Assembly (NCBI RefSeq): GCF_900104725.1
Contig: NZ_LT629758.1
Location: forward strand, 10,334,001 to 10,398,000
DNA: 64,000 bases
DNA from: Actinoplanes derwentensis
GTDB lineage: Bacteria; Actinomycetota; Actinomycetes; Mycobacteriales; Micromonosporaceae
Direction of reading: 5' to 3'
Part shown: piece after piece, positions 43,169-52,327 of the stretch
How the letters are laid out: each line of letters starts with the position of its first letter
Numbering within the stretch: position 1 is the stretch's first letter
Notes under the pieces: model-generated
The model's input: only the letters and a program-made list of their open reading frames with translations
The model's database searches: none
Told to the model about the DNA's origin: nothing
Translations under genes and position numbers: made by a program

Positions 43169-43681
43169 ATGACCAATGATGCCGCACCGGCGATCATCCC
43201 GAACTTCGACGACGAGCAGAGCGCCGGCCGCAAACTCGCCATCATCTGTTCCAAGGGCACCCTCGACATGGCCTACCCCGGCCTCATCCTCGCCAACGCC
43301 GCCCTCGGCGAAGGCGTCGAGACCCACCTGTTCTTCACTTTCTGGGGCTTCGACATGATCACCAAGTCGCGGATGGCCGATCTGAAGTTCACGATGCTGG
43401 GTAACACCGCCACCCACCTGCCACAGGGGATCGGCGGCCTGCCCGGGATGACCGCTGTCACCACCCACCAGATGAAGAAGCAGATCGCCGACGCGGGAGT
43501 GCCCGAGGTGCCCGACTTCCTGGAGCAGATCGTCGCCTCCGGCGGCCACCTGTGGGCCTGCCGGATGTCGGCCGACATGATGCACCTGGCCAAGCCCGAC
43601 CTCTACGACGGCGTCGAAGACATCATCAACGCCGCCGACTTCATCGAGAAGACCCACGGCGCGCAGCTCCTGTTCATCTAG
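43169..43681 (+). CDS. DsrE2/DsrE-like sulfurtransferase
   Basis: A 170-residue protein of the DsrE/DsrF family: KLAIICSKGTLDMAYPGLIL, ETHLFFTFWGFDM, and the conserved Cys131 in HLWACRMSADMMHL. DsrE2 hands sulfur between rhodanese, TusA-type and DsrC-type carriers. Fifteen bases after the DsrC gene and clearly co-transcribed; together with SQR and rhodaneses it forms a sulfur relay without reverse Dsr reductase or heterodisulfide-reductase genes in the window. Confidence 0.9.
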   Translation: MTNDAAPAIIPNFDDEQSAGRKLAIICSKGTLDMAYPGLILANAALGEGVETHLFFTFWGFDMITKSRMADLKFTMLGNTATHLPQGIGGLPGMTAVTTHQMKKQIADAGVPEVPDFLEQIVASGGHLWACRMSADMMHLAKPDLYDGVEDIINAADFIEKTHGAQLLFI

Positions 43682-43827
43682 GACAACGTCGTTGCCAGCG
43701 CACAGGACGGCGTCGACCTGCCGTCCACGCCGACGGCCGGGGGGTGTGACGTCCGCCGGATCCGATCGGGACGCCGTCGGTCACCGCGCAGTTCACGGAC
43801 CGAGAAGCCGGAGGAGGTCACGAAGTC

Positions 43828-44523
43828 ATGTCCGGTGTGGTTCTCGTGGTCGAGGACGATCGGGAACTGCGGGAAGTCGTCCGCCGCTACCTCGAACGCG
43901 ACGGCTGCACCGTGCACACCACCGGCTCCGGCGCCGAGGCGTTGAGCCTGCTCGCCGGCGGCGGAGTCGACCTGGTCGTGCTCGATCTCGGCCTGCCCGA
44001 TGTGGACGGGCTGGAGGTCCTGGCTGCCGCCCGCCAGCAACAGGAGGTGCCGGTGGTGGTGCTGACCGCGCGCAGCCAGGTCGAGGACCGCATCGACGGG
44101 CTGCGCCGCGGTGCCGACGACTATGTCACCAAACCGTTCAGCCCCACCGAACTCGTCCTGCGGGTCAAAGCCGTCCTGCACCGCACCCAGGGCGCCGACA
44201 GCGGCGGGCCCGAGTCGCCGGCCTTCGGCGGCGGACGGCTGCGGATCGACGACACCAGGCACGAAGCGCACCTGGACGGGATCGCGCTGGAACTGACCCC
44301 TACCGAGTGGGGCCTGCTGACCGCCCTGGCCGCCATCCCGGGCCGGGTGTTCTCCCGCTACGAACTGGTCAACCGGGTCCGCGGGTACGAGTTTGCCGGC
44401 TACGAACGCACCATCGACTCGCACGTGAAGAACCTGCGCCGCAAACTCGGCGACAACGGCGCCGAGATCGTCGAGACCGTCCTCGGCGTCGGATACCGGC
44501 TCGGGTGGTCCCGTGATCACTGA
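43828..44523 (+). CDS. OmpR-family response regulator
   Basis: A 231-residue two-domain regulator. Receiver: acidic pair Asp10/Asp11 (VVEDDREL), phosphoacceptor Asp53 (VVLDLGLPDVDG), conserved Lys in TKPFSPTEL. Effector: winged helix with LTPTEWGLL and ERTIDSHVKNLRRKLG ending GVGYRLGW. GGAGGTC lies upstream of the ATG. Overlaps the kinase start by eleven bases, forming a two-component system. The signal is not evident from sequence. Confidence 0.94.
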   Translation: MSGVVLVVEDDRELREVVRRYLERDGCTVHTTGSGAEALSLLAGGGVDLVVLDLGLPDVDGLEVLAAARQQQEVPVVVLTARSQVEDRIDGLRRGADDYVTKPFSPTELVLRVKAVLHRTQGADSGGPESPAFGGGRLRIDDTRHEAHLDGIALELTPTEWGLLTALAAIPGRVFSRYELVNRVRGYEFAGYERTIDSHVKNLRRKLGDNGAEIVETVLGVGYRLGWSRDH

Positions 44524-45880
44524 CCGCTGGTTCTACGGCCCGCTACGCAGTCCGCTCGGGCGGCGGTTGCTCGCTGCGTTCCTGTTCGTCGCGCTGTCCT
44601 CGGTCGCCGTCCTGACCGCCGCCGCGCTGGTCGGTACCGCCCAAGGTCTGACCAGCGCCCAGCAGAACGACCGCCGGGAAGCCGCGGCCCGTACCGCCGA
44701 AGCCGCGGCCGTCGCCTATCAGCGGGCCGATGGCTGGGCCGGTGCCGACCTGACCGCCGCGTCGGCGATCGCTGGTGCCGCCGGCGCCGGACTCGTCGTG
44801 CGCGACGGCGATGACCAGATGGTCTGGCCGGGCCGGGGAATGGGGCCGGGGATGAACGGGATGCACGCTGCCCCGACCGTGGTCGAGGCCCCCGTCATCA
44901 CCGACGGGCGGAGCGTCGGCGACGTCCGGCTCGCGTTCACCACGACCGCCACCGCCGGGCGGGCGGTGGCCTGGTCCTGGGTGCTCGGCGCCGCCGCCGT
45001 GGCGCTGCTCACCGCCCTGCTCGCCGCCGGCTACGTGACCCGGCGACTGACCCGGCCGCTGCACGCCCTCATCGGGGCGGCTCGCCGGTTCGCCGCCGGC
45101 GAACCCGCCGCCCGGGCACGTACCGGCGGCCCGGGAGAACTCGGTGAACTCGCCGACGCGTTCGACACCATGGCCGACGAGGTGGTCCGCGCCGGTCAGG
45201 TCCGGCGCCGCCTCGCCGCCGACGTCGCCCACGAACTGCGCACCCCGCTCGCAGCGCTGCAGGCCGGCCTCGAAGAACTCCGCGACGGCCTGCGCGAACC
45301 GGGCATCGAACGCCTTGCCGCCCTGCACGACCAGACACTGCGCCTGGGCCGTGTGGTGCAGGACCTCGCGGACCTGTCCGCGGCCGAGTCCGCCGCGCTG
45401 TCACTGCGCCGCACCGACACCGACCTGGCCGACATCGCCCGAACCGCGGTGGCCGCGTACCAGGGCCTGCTCGACGCCGCCGGTCTGCGCGCCGACACGG
45501 ACCTGACGGTCGCGCTGCCCGTGTACGCGGACCCGGACCGGCTGCACCAGGCCGTGACAAACGTGCTCGCCAACGCCGCCCGGTACTGCCGCCTCGGCGA
45601 CCGCGTCACCATCAGTGGGCACCGCAGTGGCGACGTCGCCGTCCTGGAGATCACCGACACCGGCCCCGGCATCCCCGCCGACGAACTCCCGCACGTCTTC
45701 CAGCGACTCTGGCGCGGCCACCGGGCCCGATCCGTCGCCGGCTCCGGCATCGGCCTCGCCGTGGTCCGCGAACTGGTCACCGCCCACAGTGGCACCGTCT
45801 CGGCGGCCTCACCACCCGCCGGGGGCACCACCATCACCATCCAACTCCCGTTCGCGCGCACGGCCCGGGCAGATCGATAG
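44513..45880 (+). CDS. Membrane sensor histidine kinase
   Basis: A 455-residue kinase: transmembrane helix near residues 15-40, an extracellular segment of ~110 residues with a Met-rich part (RGMGPGMNGMHAA) that could suit copper or other soft metals, a second helix near 145-168, HAMP, dimerisation helix with His240 (DVAHELRTPLA), and ATP-binding motifs (NVLANAARYC, DTGPGIPADEL, GSGIGLAVVREL). The GTG start overlaps the regulator gene. Metal sensing is only suggested by the Met-rich patch and island context. Confidence 0.93.
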   Translation: MITDRWFYGPLRSPLGRRLLAAFLFVALSSVAVLTAAALVGTAQGLTSAQQNDRREAAARTAEAAAVAYQRADGWAGADLTAASAIAGAAGAGLVVRDGDDQMVWPGRGMGPGMNGMHAAPTVVEAPVITDGRSVGDVRLAFTTTATAGRAVAWSWVLGAAAVALLTALLAAGYVTRRLTRPLHALIGAARRFAAGEPAARARTGGPGELGELADAFDTMADEVVRAGQVRRRLAADVAHELRTPLAALQAGLEELRDGLREPGIERLAALHDQTLRLGRVVQDLADLSAAESAALSLRRTDTDLADIARTAVAAYQGLLDAAGLRADTDLTVALPVYADPDRLHQAVTNVLANAARYCRLGDRVTISGHRSGDVAVLEITDTGPGIPADELPHVFQRLWRGHRARSVAGSGIGLAVVRELVTAHSGTVSAASPPAGGTTITIQLPFARTARADR

Positions 45881-45895
45881 GCCGCCGCTCCCGAC

Positions 45896-46357
45896 GTGGT
45901 CCCCAGGCAGGCTGACCGCCCTGGTGCCACGGCACACCCGATGGACACGCCGCGAACGAGCCACCCGGCTAGACCTGCGGCTCCCACCGTCGCTGTCACC
46001 CACCTGGCCGGCGCTGGCCCTTCCATCGTCGTGCTTGCTCGACTCCGGCTCGCCGAGGCGGCGATTGAACTCGTGCCGCTCATGGCCCATGTCGGTATCC
46101 GGGGTTCCCGATTGCTCCCGACATCACCCGATCCATCACACCGCGCCCGACTCCTCGCTGACGGCGGTCCTGAGTTGTGGCAGGAGTTCATTGACGAACT
46201 CCGCGCCAGCCACCTTGCAGGCCGTCCGCACCCTGCCGACGGCGCCCTCGCCGAAATCACCCTGGCCTACGAACGTGTCGCCTGCGCAACCTGGAGAAGC
46301 CCAACTCGACCGCGCGGATCGGCAAATCCGTGCACCGGATCAAGGACCCGGGGGTGA
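45896..46357 (+). CDS. Hypothetical protein, doubtful or partial
   Basis: A 153-residue frame whose third codon positions are mostly G or C until about 46290, suggesting real coding sequence. ELWQEFIDELRASHLAG and GALAEITLAYERVA look helical. I recognise no family. The last ~25 residues look out of frame, so the gene may be a frameshifted fragment. No convincing ribosome site. Confidence 0.3.
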   Translation: MVPRQADRPGATAHPMDTPRTSHPARPAAPTVAVTHLAGAGPSIVVLARLRLAEAAIELVPLMAHVGIRGSRLLPTSPDPSHRARLLADGGPELWQEFIDELRASHLAGRPHPADGALAEITLAYERVACATWRSPTRPRGSANPCTGSRTRG

Positions 46358-46411
46358 ACTCGTTCCTGCGGTCGGCGGCGGGGTGTGAACCCCGCCGCCG
46401 ACCGCACCCTG

Positions 46412-47098
46412 TCACCGGGTGGACCAGTTCTGGAACGCGGCCAGGTGATGCTGCGAAGCCATCCGCAGCTGGGTGTAGACCTGCGTGACGTCGGGGGCGC
46501 TCAGCCCGCCCAGGGCGGCGGTGAGGTCGGCGATGTCGGTCTGCTCGACCGTCACGCCCACCTGCAGCGCGGCCGCCTGGCCGGCCTGGCCCTGCGCCAG
46601 CAGCGTGTCATAGCTCGCCTGCGCAGCCGGGTCGCTGAACTTCCCGGCGGGCTCGCCCGTCGTCGGGTCGGCGACGCCGTACCGGGACAACAGCGTCCGC
46701 ACCGTGGTCAGGTGCCGGGCCTCCGAGGCGGCGATCCGGTCGAAGACGATCGCGTCATACTTGCCGGCGAACGCCGTGTACAAGTCGTGCGCCGCCTTCT
46801 CCTCCTGCGCCATGGCGACCAGCGTCGTCTTCTGCGCCTCGGAGAGGGTGCCTTTCGCGGCGGCGATCGGCGCTTCGAGGCAGGACCCGTCACGGGCACC
46901 GATCCCCATCATCGCGGAACCTCCCTTGCCGTACCCCGAGCCCATGCCGTCGGACCATCCCGGTCCGGGTGTTGCCGCCACCACCGGGTGGCCGGCGAAC
47001 GGACTCGCCGCGGCCATCGCCGACGCCGCGGCGAGCCCACTGAGGCCGAGCGCACCGGCGGCGACCAGAACTGCAGCCCTGCGTGTCGTCGTCCTCAT
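46412..47098 (-). CDS. Secreted DUF2202 (ferritin-like) protein
   Basis: A 228-residue exported protein. Residues 1-35 are a signal peptide (basic start MRTTTRRA, then an alanine-rich hydrophobic stretch), followed by a Gly/Met linker (GSGYGKGGSAMMGIG). Residues 85-225 match DUF2202: MAQEEKAAHDLYTAFAGKY, FDRIAASEARHLTTV, and ASQHHLAAF, whose paired Glu and His residues could bind a di-metal centre. ATG 47098 has GGAGGAAAC upstream. Convergent with the kinase operon. Function unproven. Confidence 0.85.
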   Translation of the reverse strand: MRTTTRRAAVLVAAGALGLSGLAAASAMAAASPFAGHPVVAATPGPGWSDGMGSGYGKGGSAMMGIGARDGSCLEAPIAAAKGTLSEAQKTTLVAMAQEEKAAHDLYTAFAGKYDAIVFDRIAASEARHLTTVRTLLSRYGVADPTTGEPAGKFSDPAAQASYDTLLAQGQAGQAAALQVGVTVEQTDIADLTAALGGLSAPDVTQVYTQLRMASQHHLAAFQNWSTR

Positions 47099-47226
47099 CG
47101 TTTCCTCCACTCATCGTTCCAGCTGACACCCCTACCGTGACCCCGCGCTGTGTGGGCCGGATGGAACCGATGTGGAGACCCCATGGAGACTCCGCGACAG
47201 ACGCACAGACACCACGGAAACCCCGT

Positions 47227-48618
47227 CTAGTACTGCTACGGCGGCTCGTAGCTTCCGAGCGTGCTGAGTCGTTTGCGGTAGTGGGCAGTTCGGGCGCGGT
47301 GGTTGCAACGTCGTCGGAAGTTCGACCAGGCCAAGGCATGCTTGGTGGTGTTCTTCGCGGTCAGGATCAGGACGGCGAGTAGGTGTCTGATCTCTTTGAC
47401 GGTCAGTGGGATCAGGCCGTCCTGGCCGTGGTCGCCGGTGGTGCCCCCTTTTCGGCTTCGCGGGCGCGGGTGATGGTCAGGAACGCGGCGGCGGCCATGG
47501 ACAGGGTGATGTGGGCGTACCAGGCGTCGTAGCGGCGGAACTGGTACTGGTCCATGCCGGCCTCGTTCTTCGCGATCTGGAACGATTCCTCGACCGCCCA
47601 CCTCGCGCCCGCCGTGGCCACCAGCCTGCGCAGCCGGGTGCCGCGCGGGCCGAAGCACACGTAGTACGCCAGTTCGCCGCTGCTGATGCTGCGCCGGGCC
47701 AGCACCCAGCCACGCCGGCCATGCTCGAACTCGGTGCGGATCGGGACACTCGTCCAGTCGTAGACACGCGGGCCGTGGGCGCCGTCACCGCAGGACATCC
47801 GCCGCCAGGCCCCGGCCCGGACCTTGCCGATCAACGCGTCGACGCGGGTGGTGGTGTGCAGCCCGGACGCGACCTCATGATCCTTACGGGTGGCCAGCAC
47901 ATAGTGAATGTCCTGCTGTTCACACCATTCGCGCAGTGCCCGGTTCTGGCCGTACGCCTCGTCGCCGGTGAACCAGGCGAACGGCACCTTCGCGTCGACC
48001 GCACGTTCCAGCATGGACCTGGCCTGCTCGGGTTTGGTGGCGAACGGGACGTCGTCGCCGATGTGCGCACGCCGGCACCGGTCCCGGTCGTCGGTCCAGG
48101 ACTTCGGCAGGTACAACTCCCGGTCGACGTGTGCCCGCCCATGCCGGGTGTGGTAGGTCAGGAACACCCCGAGCTGGCAGTTGTCGATCTTCCCGGTCGT
48201 TCCGGTGTACTGCCTTTGAACACCGGCCGATGATCTTCCCTTCTTGATGAAGCCGGTCTCGTCAGCGACCAGCACCCCGGCCTCATCGCCGATCGCCGCC
48301 ACCAGCGCGGACCGCACCTCATCACGCAGCTTGTCCCGGTCCAGACACCGGCTGACCAGCAAACCCTGCATCTTGTCCGGCGTCGCGTCACCGGCATGCT
48401 CGGCCAGACTCCAGCCACTACGCCGCTCGATCGGCGCCATCAACCCCCGCAGATACTTCCACGCCTGCCACCGGACATCCGCCCGGCTGAACCAATGCGA
48501 AAACCCCAGGAAGAAATCCCAGAGGTCATCGTCCCAGCCGCCTACCTGTTCAGCCGTCACCACGCCCAGCAAACGATTCAGAACCACACGAAGTGGCGAC
48601 CCGCCGTTGCAGTACTAG
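47227..48618. mobile_element. IS701-type insertion sequence with CTAG target duplication
   Basis: The ends TACTGCTACGGCGG (from 47231) and, in reverse complement, TACTGCAACGGCGG (from 48614) differ at one base. Both are flanked by CTAG (47227-47230 and 48615-48618), fitting the YTAR 4-bp duplications I recall for IS701. Element 47231-48614 holds one transposase gene. Confidence 0.85.
47236..48587 (-). CDS. IS701-type transposase, C-terminal part reached by a -1 shift
   Basis: From GTG 48587 a 391-residue frame carries the DDE transposase core: VLVADETGFIKKG (first Asp), FTGDEAYGQN (second Asp), and RWAVEESFQIAKNE (Glu). It stops at 47412, but the conserved C-terminus (DGLIPLTVKEIRHLLAVLIL to AHYRKRLST) continues in the -1 frame to 47236. 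The switch point is A-AAG-GGG at 47451-47445 on the minus strand, a possible slippery heptamer. This is either programmed frameshifting or a recent mutation. Confidence 0.82.
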
Positions 48619-49096
48619 GGGTCATCGGCTTCACGACGTTCAGACGGCCGACGCCGGGGACCGGGTGCAGAGCCGGAGACAAGCGGCGCAGTCGACTATG
48701 CCCGCAGCGAGACTTTCGTCAGGCCAAGCCGCTGCGCTCCTGGTCTGGGCGCAACCCCGACCACACCGCTGTGCGGCGCATCGGACAGCCGGCGAGCACC
48801 GAAAATGGGCTGGACCTGACGACACGATCACGGTGCTGAAGCCCCTGCGGTCGGCCACCAAACGGCCTGTGCGCTACTACGCAAAGGTCAGCGCCGTCCG
48901 GCTTCGACAGGCCGGTGACCGGATTGCCGAACTGGTCACCGTACCCGAGCGTCCGCCTGGCAGAACTGACTCCATCATGGTTAGCCCTCGACGGTGGCAC
49001 CTGGTGATGGCGGAGGAGGTGGCCGTGAAGCTGGCCGATAGACCAAATGGCGATATGCTGTTCGCAGGCGGGTTCGATTTGGATCGTTTCGCCTAA
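48593..49096 (+). CDS. Hypothetical protein, start uncertain
   Basis: The frame ending at 49096 has coding-like codon use over its last ~95 residues (DTITVLKPLRSATKRPVRYY, VTVPERPPGRTDSIM, GGFDLDRFA). The upstream part begins within the IS701 end and is unlikely to be native, so the IS probably removed the 5' end or the real start is an internal codon. No family recognised. Confidence 0.3.
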   Translation: MATRRCSTRGHRLHDVQTADAGDRVQSRRQAAQSTMPAARLSSGQAAALLVWAQPRPHRCAAHRTAGEHRKWAGPDDTITVLKPLRSATKRPVRYYAKVSAVRLRQAGDRIAELVTVPERPPGRTDSIMVSPRRWHLVMAEEVAVKLADRPNGDMLFAGGFDLDRFA

Positions 49097-49427
49097 TCAT
49101 GGTGGGGGAGGGGTGCGCTTCTCATGGGCTGTCAAGTGGTCGAGGTGCCAACCCTGTTCCCGCGCCCTGAGTAGACTCGAATCCCGATTTGGGCCAGTGT
49201 GGGAATGGCCATCCCGCTCGGCAGCGCACAAGCGCCTTCGTTTCTCCATAATGCTTGCGTGGACCGAACGGCAGGCACCCCACTTGATGGGGCGTGTTCA
49301 CATTCCTTTTCACAGTCTTGATCAATTTACTGGGATTGGTTGAAATCGGACGGCATGGTGATGTTTTTCTGTCCGGATCCGCATATGAAATGATATAAGT
49401 TGATGTTACTTGACGCAATCGTTGTAT
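49097..49427. other. Low-GC intergenic stretch without a gene
   Basis: No supported coding frame. The stretch 49290-49427 is much richer in A/T than the rest of the window, a feature often seen near island borders. It ends at the ISAs1-type insertion. Confidence 0.5.
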
Positions 49428-50782
49428 AGCTGGGGTCCACGGTCGTTTCAACATCATCTGGTGAGACCGAGGATGGTGAATGGCCTGGTCATGTCGCGGT
49501 TGGCCCAGCGGGTGGCTTCGGTGATGTCGGTGCGGCCTGCCAGGCGTAGGGCGTTGATGGCGAGGTTGCGTAGCGATGCGAGGACGCGGGGTCCGGAGCG
49601 GGTGCGGACGTGGGAGTGGTCCTCGCGGTAGCAGGTGTCCCTGATGAAGTGCAGGGTTTCGATGGCCCAGTGGCCGCGGTTGAACGCGGCCAGTTCGGCG
49701 GGTCCGGCTTGGTCGGCGGGGTGGCTGGTGACGCCGAGTTGTGCGGCTGCGGACTGTTTGCCGTTGCTGTGGGTGACGTAGCGTTCGATCAGCCAGACCT
49801 GTTTGACGTGCGGGAACGGCAGGCCGGGTGGAGTGGGTAGGACCCGGATGGTGCGGCGGGTGGTGCGGCCGTGCCCGGTGTCAGTGCTCTCGTGGCCGAT
49901 CGGAGTGTCGGTCCAGGGCAGGGCGTCGAGGGCGTCGAACAGGGCGTGCCGGTTCTCTTTGACCGGTAGGACGAAGTGGCCACCCTGCTGGTGGATGAGT
50001 TCGGCGGTGGCTTTGACGGTGTGCAGGGCGTCGGCGGTGACCGTGACGTCGCGTAGGTCGAGAGACTCGAGCAGGGCACGGGCGGTGGCCGGTTCGCGGG
50101 TCTTGGCGCCGTCGGTCGGCGCTTGGGCGATGACGACGGCCGCTGATCCCTGGTGCGGTGGGCCGGCCAGAGCGGACAGCAGGTGCAGTTGTTCACCGTC
50201 GATGTCGACGGCGCCGCGGACGGTCTTGCCGTCCAGGCGCACCTGGATCGGGGTGTCGGTGCTGGTGGCGGTCTGCTGGGTGGTGGTCCACTCGGCGATC
50301 ACCGCGTCCAGGACATCGGTGTCGGTGTCGGTGCAGACCCGCCAGAGTGTCGAGCGTGATGGCCGCCCTGCCGGGCGGGCTTCGGCCCGCGTGTACAGGC
50401 CGTCGAGGATGTGGCAGGGCACGTCGGCGACCCAGCCGCTCATCGCGCTGTAGCCCTTCAAACCGGCTACCGTGGCCGCCGCGACCAGCGCGAGCACGAC
50501 CGCGACCGGATGATCACGGCCCTGGTCCGAACGGCCGTCAGAAACGGCGAGGAACAACTCCAGCAGACCGTGACACGAAGGCGTGAACGAGGCCTCGCCG
50601 ACGGTCGCCGACGATGCTGGATCGGTGGTGGGGATGACAGACTGCGGCACGACGAAGCTCCGTTTGAACCAGTTCCGTGGAAAGACCTGGTCTCAACGGA
50701 GCTTCGTCCATATCCGACACGCTGAAGCCGCCACCATCACTCACCGCAACTATCGATCTTGAAACGGCCGTGAGCTGGGGTC
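49428..50782. mobile_element. ISAs1-type insertion sequence with perfect 10-bp target duplication
   Basis: Element 49438-50772. The ends CACGGTCGTTTCAACATC and, in reverse complement, CACGGCCGTTTCAAGATC match at 16 of 18 positions. AGCTGGGGTC flanks both sides (49428-49437 and 50773-50782), a perfect 10-bp duplication, so the insertion is recent or well preserved. Confidence 0.9.
49454..50650 (-). CDS. ISAs1-family DDE transposase
   Basis: A 398-residue, apparently intact transposase. The ISAs1/H-repeat pattern is present: AVVLALVAAATVAGLKGYSA, the first catalytic Asp in VRLDGKTVRGA, VTADALHTVKATAELI with the second, and the Glu region GHWAIETLHFIRDTCYREDHS. It fills its element, whose ends and duplication are intact, so it may be functional. 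Confidence 0.92.
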   Translation of the reverse strand: MPQSVIPTTDPASSATVGEASFTPSCHGLLELFLAVSDGRSDQGRDHPVAVVLALVAAATVAGLKGYSAMSGWVADVPCHILDGLYTRAEARPAGRPSRSTLWRVCTDTDTDVLDAVIAEWTTTQQTATSTDTPIQVRLDGKTVRGAVDIDGEQLHLLSALAGPPHQGSAAVVIAQAPTDGAKTREPATARALLESLDLRDVTVTADALHTVKATAELIHQQGGHFVLPVKENRHALFDALDALPWTDTPIGHESTDTGHGRTTRRTIRVLPTPPGLPFPHVKQVWLIERYVTHSNGKQSAAAQLGVTSHPADQAGPAELAAFNRGHWAIETLHFIRDTCYREDHSHVRTRSGPRVLASLRNLAINALRLAGRTDITEATRWANRDMTRPFTILGLTR

Positions 50783-50816
50783 AGGGGGCGCAGGTTTCAA
50801 ATCCTGTCAGCCCGAC
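50783..50816 (+). other. tRNA 3'-end-like sequence (possible att site)
   Basis: GCAGGTTTCAAATCCTGT resembles a T-arm with one extra T, followed by CAGCCCGACC like an acceptor 3' strand, and 9 bp later a hairpin typical of tRNA terminators. No matching 5' half is found upstream. This fits a tRNA-derived attachment site, with the ISAs1 target immediately before it. Confidence 0.4.
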
Positions 50817-50824
50817 CGATCAAT

Positions 50825-50865
50825 AAAGGCCTTGGCCTAGGTATATTGACTGGTCAGCGGCCTTT
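50825..50865 (+). repeat. Stem-loop, copy 1 of an imperfect duplicated hairpin
   Basis: AAAGGCC ... GGCCTTT with an AGGTATAT-containing loop. The loop and arms resemble the hairpin at 51540-51581. It follows the tRNA-like sequence and may be its terminator. Confidence 0.55.
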
Positions 50866-51188
50866 CTCGTTACTGCGCTTGATCCTCAAATTCCTACTTG
50901 GTTGAGTGCATTTGGGGGCCGTTTAGGGACCAGACGACACATCCGTGGACTCCTTGACTGCTGTTTTGCCTGCTCAGATGGCACGCAGGTGGGGGCCGTC
51001 TGGGGAGCGCGGGACACGTTGGTGGGCGCTGAGGATCCGCGCTATGTCAGCTGTGCCGCAGCGGAGAGCTTCGATGGGCTTGAGAAGATATGGCCGAAAG
51101 TGCTCGGACGCCCGCGGTACAACGACACCATGCTGGACGGCGGTGGGGTCGACGAGGACGTCACCAATCTGGGTAGCGGTGACGAGGG
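50866..51188. other. Stretch without a supported gene
   Basis: Open frames here have no recognisable family or ribosome site. The block at 50929-50960 (GGGGGCCGTTTAGGGACCAG) resembles sequence found beside integrase attachment sites in my recollection; unproven. Confidence 0.35.
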
Positions 51189-51530
51189 ATGGGCAACATG
51201 CGGAGACTGTGGGTCGCTGTCAGCGTGAACCTGGTAATGGGTGTGCCGGGGATCGTCTCGATCTTCCTGACCTACTACTACCTGGGTAACGGGCCCCTGG
51301 CAGGGCTGCACTGGGAGGTTCGGGAGTCGACCGAGAACGATGGCCCGCTTGCTCTGTCGTTGACTCTGGTGCCGCTCATTCTGGGGTCCGCGCTCTTCTG
51401 GGTGGGCGTCAATTGGCTGCTGTGGCGGAACAAGTTCCTGTGGCCGAACGCGGACGTTCCGGGACGCTGGTTCTGGCCGGCGTGCGCCCTCGCCGCCGTG
51501 ACTCCCTTCGTCGTCGTGATCTCGCTCTGA
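51189..51530 (+). CDS. Small integral membrane protein
   Basis: A 113-residue protein with three hydrophobic segments (LWVAVSVNLVMGVPGIVSIF, LALSLTLVPLILGSALFWVG, WPACALAAVTPFVVVISL). No family recognised. Starts at 51189 or 51198, neither with an ideal ribosome site. Ends ten bases before the hairpin at 51540, which may terminate it. Confidence 0.5.
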   Translation: MGNMRRLWVAVSVNLVMGVPGIVSIFLTYYYLGNGPLAGLHWEVRESTENDGPLALSLTLVPLILGSALFWVGVNWLLWRNKFLWPNADVPGRWFWPACALAAVTPFVVVISL

Positions 51531-51539
51531 CCGAACAGG

Positions 51540-51581
51540 AAAGGCCGCTGGCCCAGGTATATCGCCTGACCGGCGGCCTTT
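51540..51581 (+). terminator. Stem-loop, copy 2, likely terminator
   Basis: AAAGGCCGC ... GCGGCCTTT gives a 9-bp stem with the same AGGTATAT loop element as copy 1, 715 bp away. It follows the small membrane-protein gene and overlaps the tail of the decayed integrase on the other strand. Confidence 0.6.
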
Positions 51582-51990
51582 CAGCACTCTTGCCTGATCA
51601 GACCGCTGGTCGGGGTGCAGATATCGCTGCGTGGTGGTCAGTGATCCGTGTCCGGCGATCTTGCGTAGGACGTGTGGTTTCATTCCGGCGTCGGCGAGTC
51701 AGGTAAGGCCGGTGTGCCGTAGGTCGTGGCGTCGCAGGTGTTCGTATCCCAGCGTCGTCGATGAGTCCGCCCGGTCCGGGAGTGGTCTGCCGGCGTGCGG
51801 TCCACGTCCAGGTGGCGTGGTCGATGTCGCCCGCGCGGACTCCGGACACTTCGCCGGTGCGGGCCGCTGTGCATGCGGCGAACATGACGATGTGGCCCCG
51901 CCCGGTGCACGTGTCCCGCGCCCGGGCCACCAGGGCATCGGCGAGGGTGGTCAACGCTTCCCAGCTCGGCAGGGCGAGGGCGTGGGTCGT
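51545..51990 (-). pseudogene. Decayed tyrosine recombinase (phage/ICE integrase)
   Basis: Reading leftward in several frames: ALPSWEALTTLADALVARAR, ACTAARTGEVSGVRAGDID (catalytic Arg box), HLRRHDLRHTGLT then a stop where Trp is expected, then KPHVLRKIAGHGSLTTTQRY (catalytic His and Tyr) with LHPDQRS. All catalytic-domain blocks are recognisable but broken by frameshifts and a stop. It was probably the integrase of an element linked to the att-like site at 50783. Confidence 0.75.
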
Positions 51991-52327
51991 CCAGCTCGTC
52001 CTCGCCCTGCTGGTATTCGCGGGGCCGGCCGTCACCATCCAGGAGCGCGTGGCTGGTGGGCGAAATCTATGTCTGGACCAACGGCTCGGGATTCGCACCC
52101 GACACCCGGTCACCGTCACCAAGGTGGTCACGAGTTGGTTGAGCCTGACCGAGACGTCCAGAATCAGCTGGTCCGATGTGGTAGCGAACCGGCGAAGTGC
52201 GGGACCGGATCGGGGTTCCGCGCCTTATCGGTGCAGGTCAGAGGCCAGTTGCGAAACTCCGTACCATCCTCTGTGTCCAATCAGCGGGTCACCTGCTAAA
52301 TTTCTTTTGCATGTGCTGGGTGTTGTT

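Noticed and set aside
50783..50816. Complete tRNA gene
   Set aside because: Only T-arm- and acceptor-like parts are seen, the T-loop has an extra base, and no D-arm or anticodon arm lies upstream.
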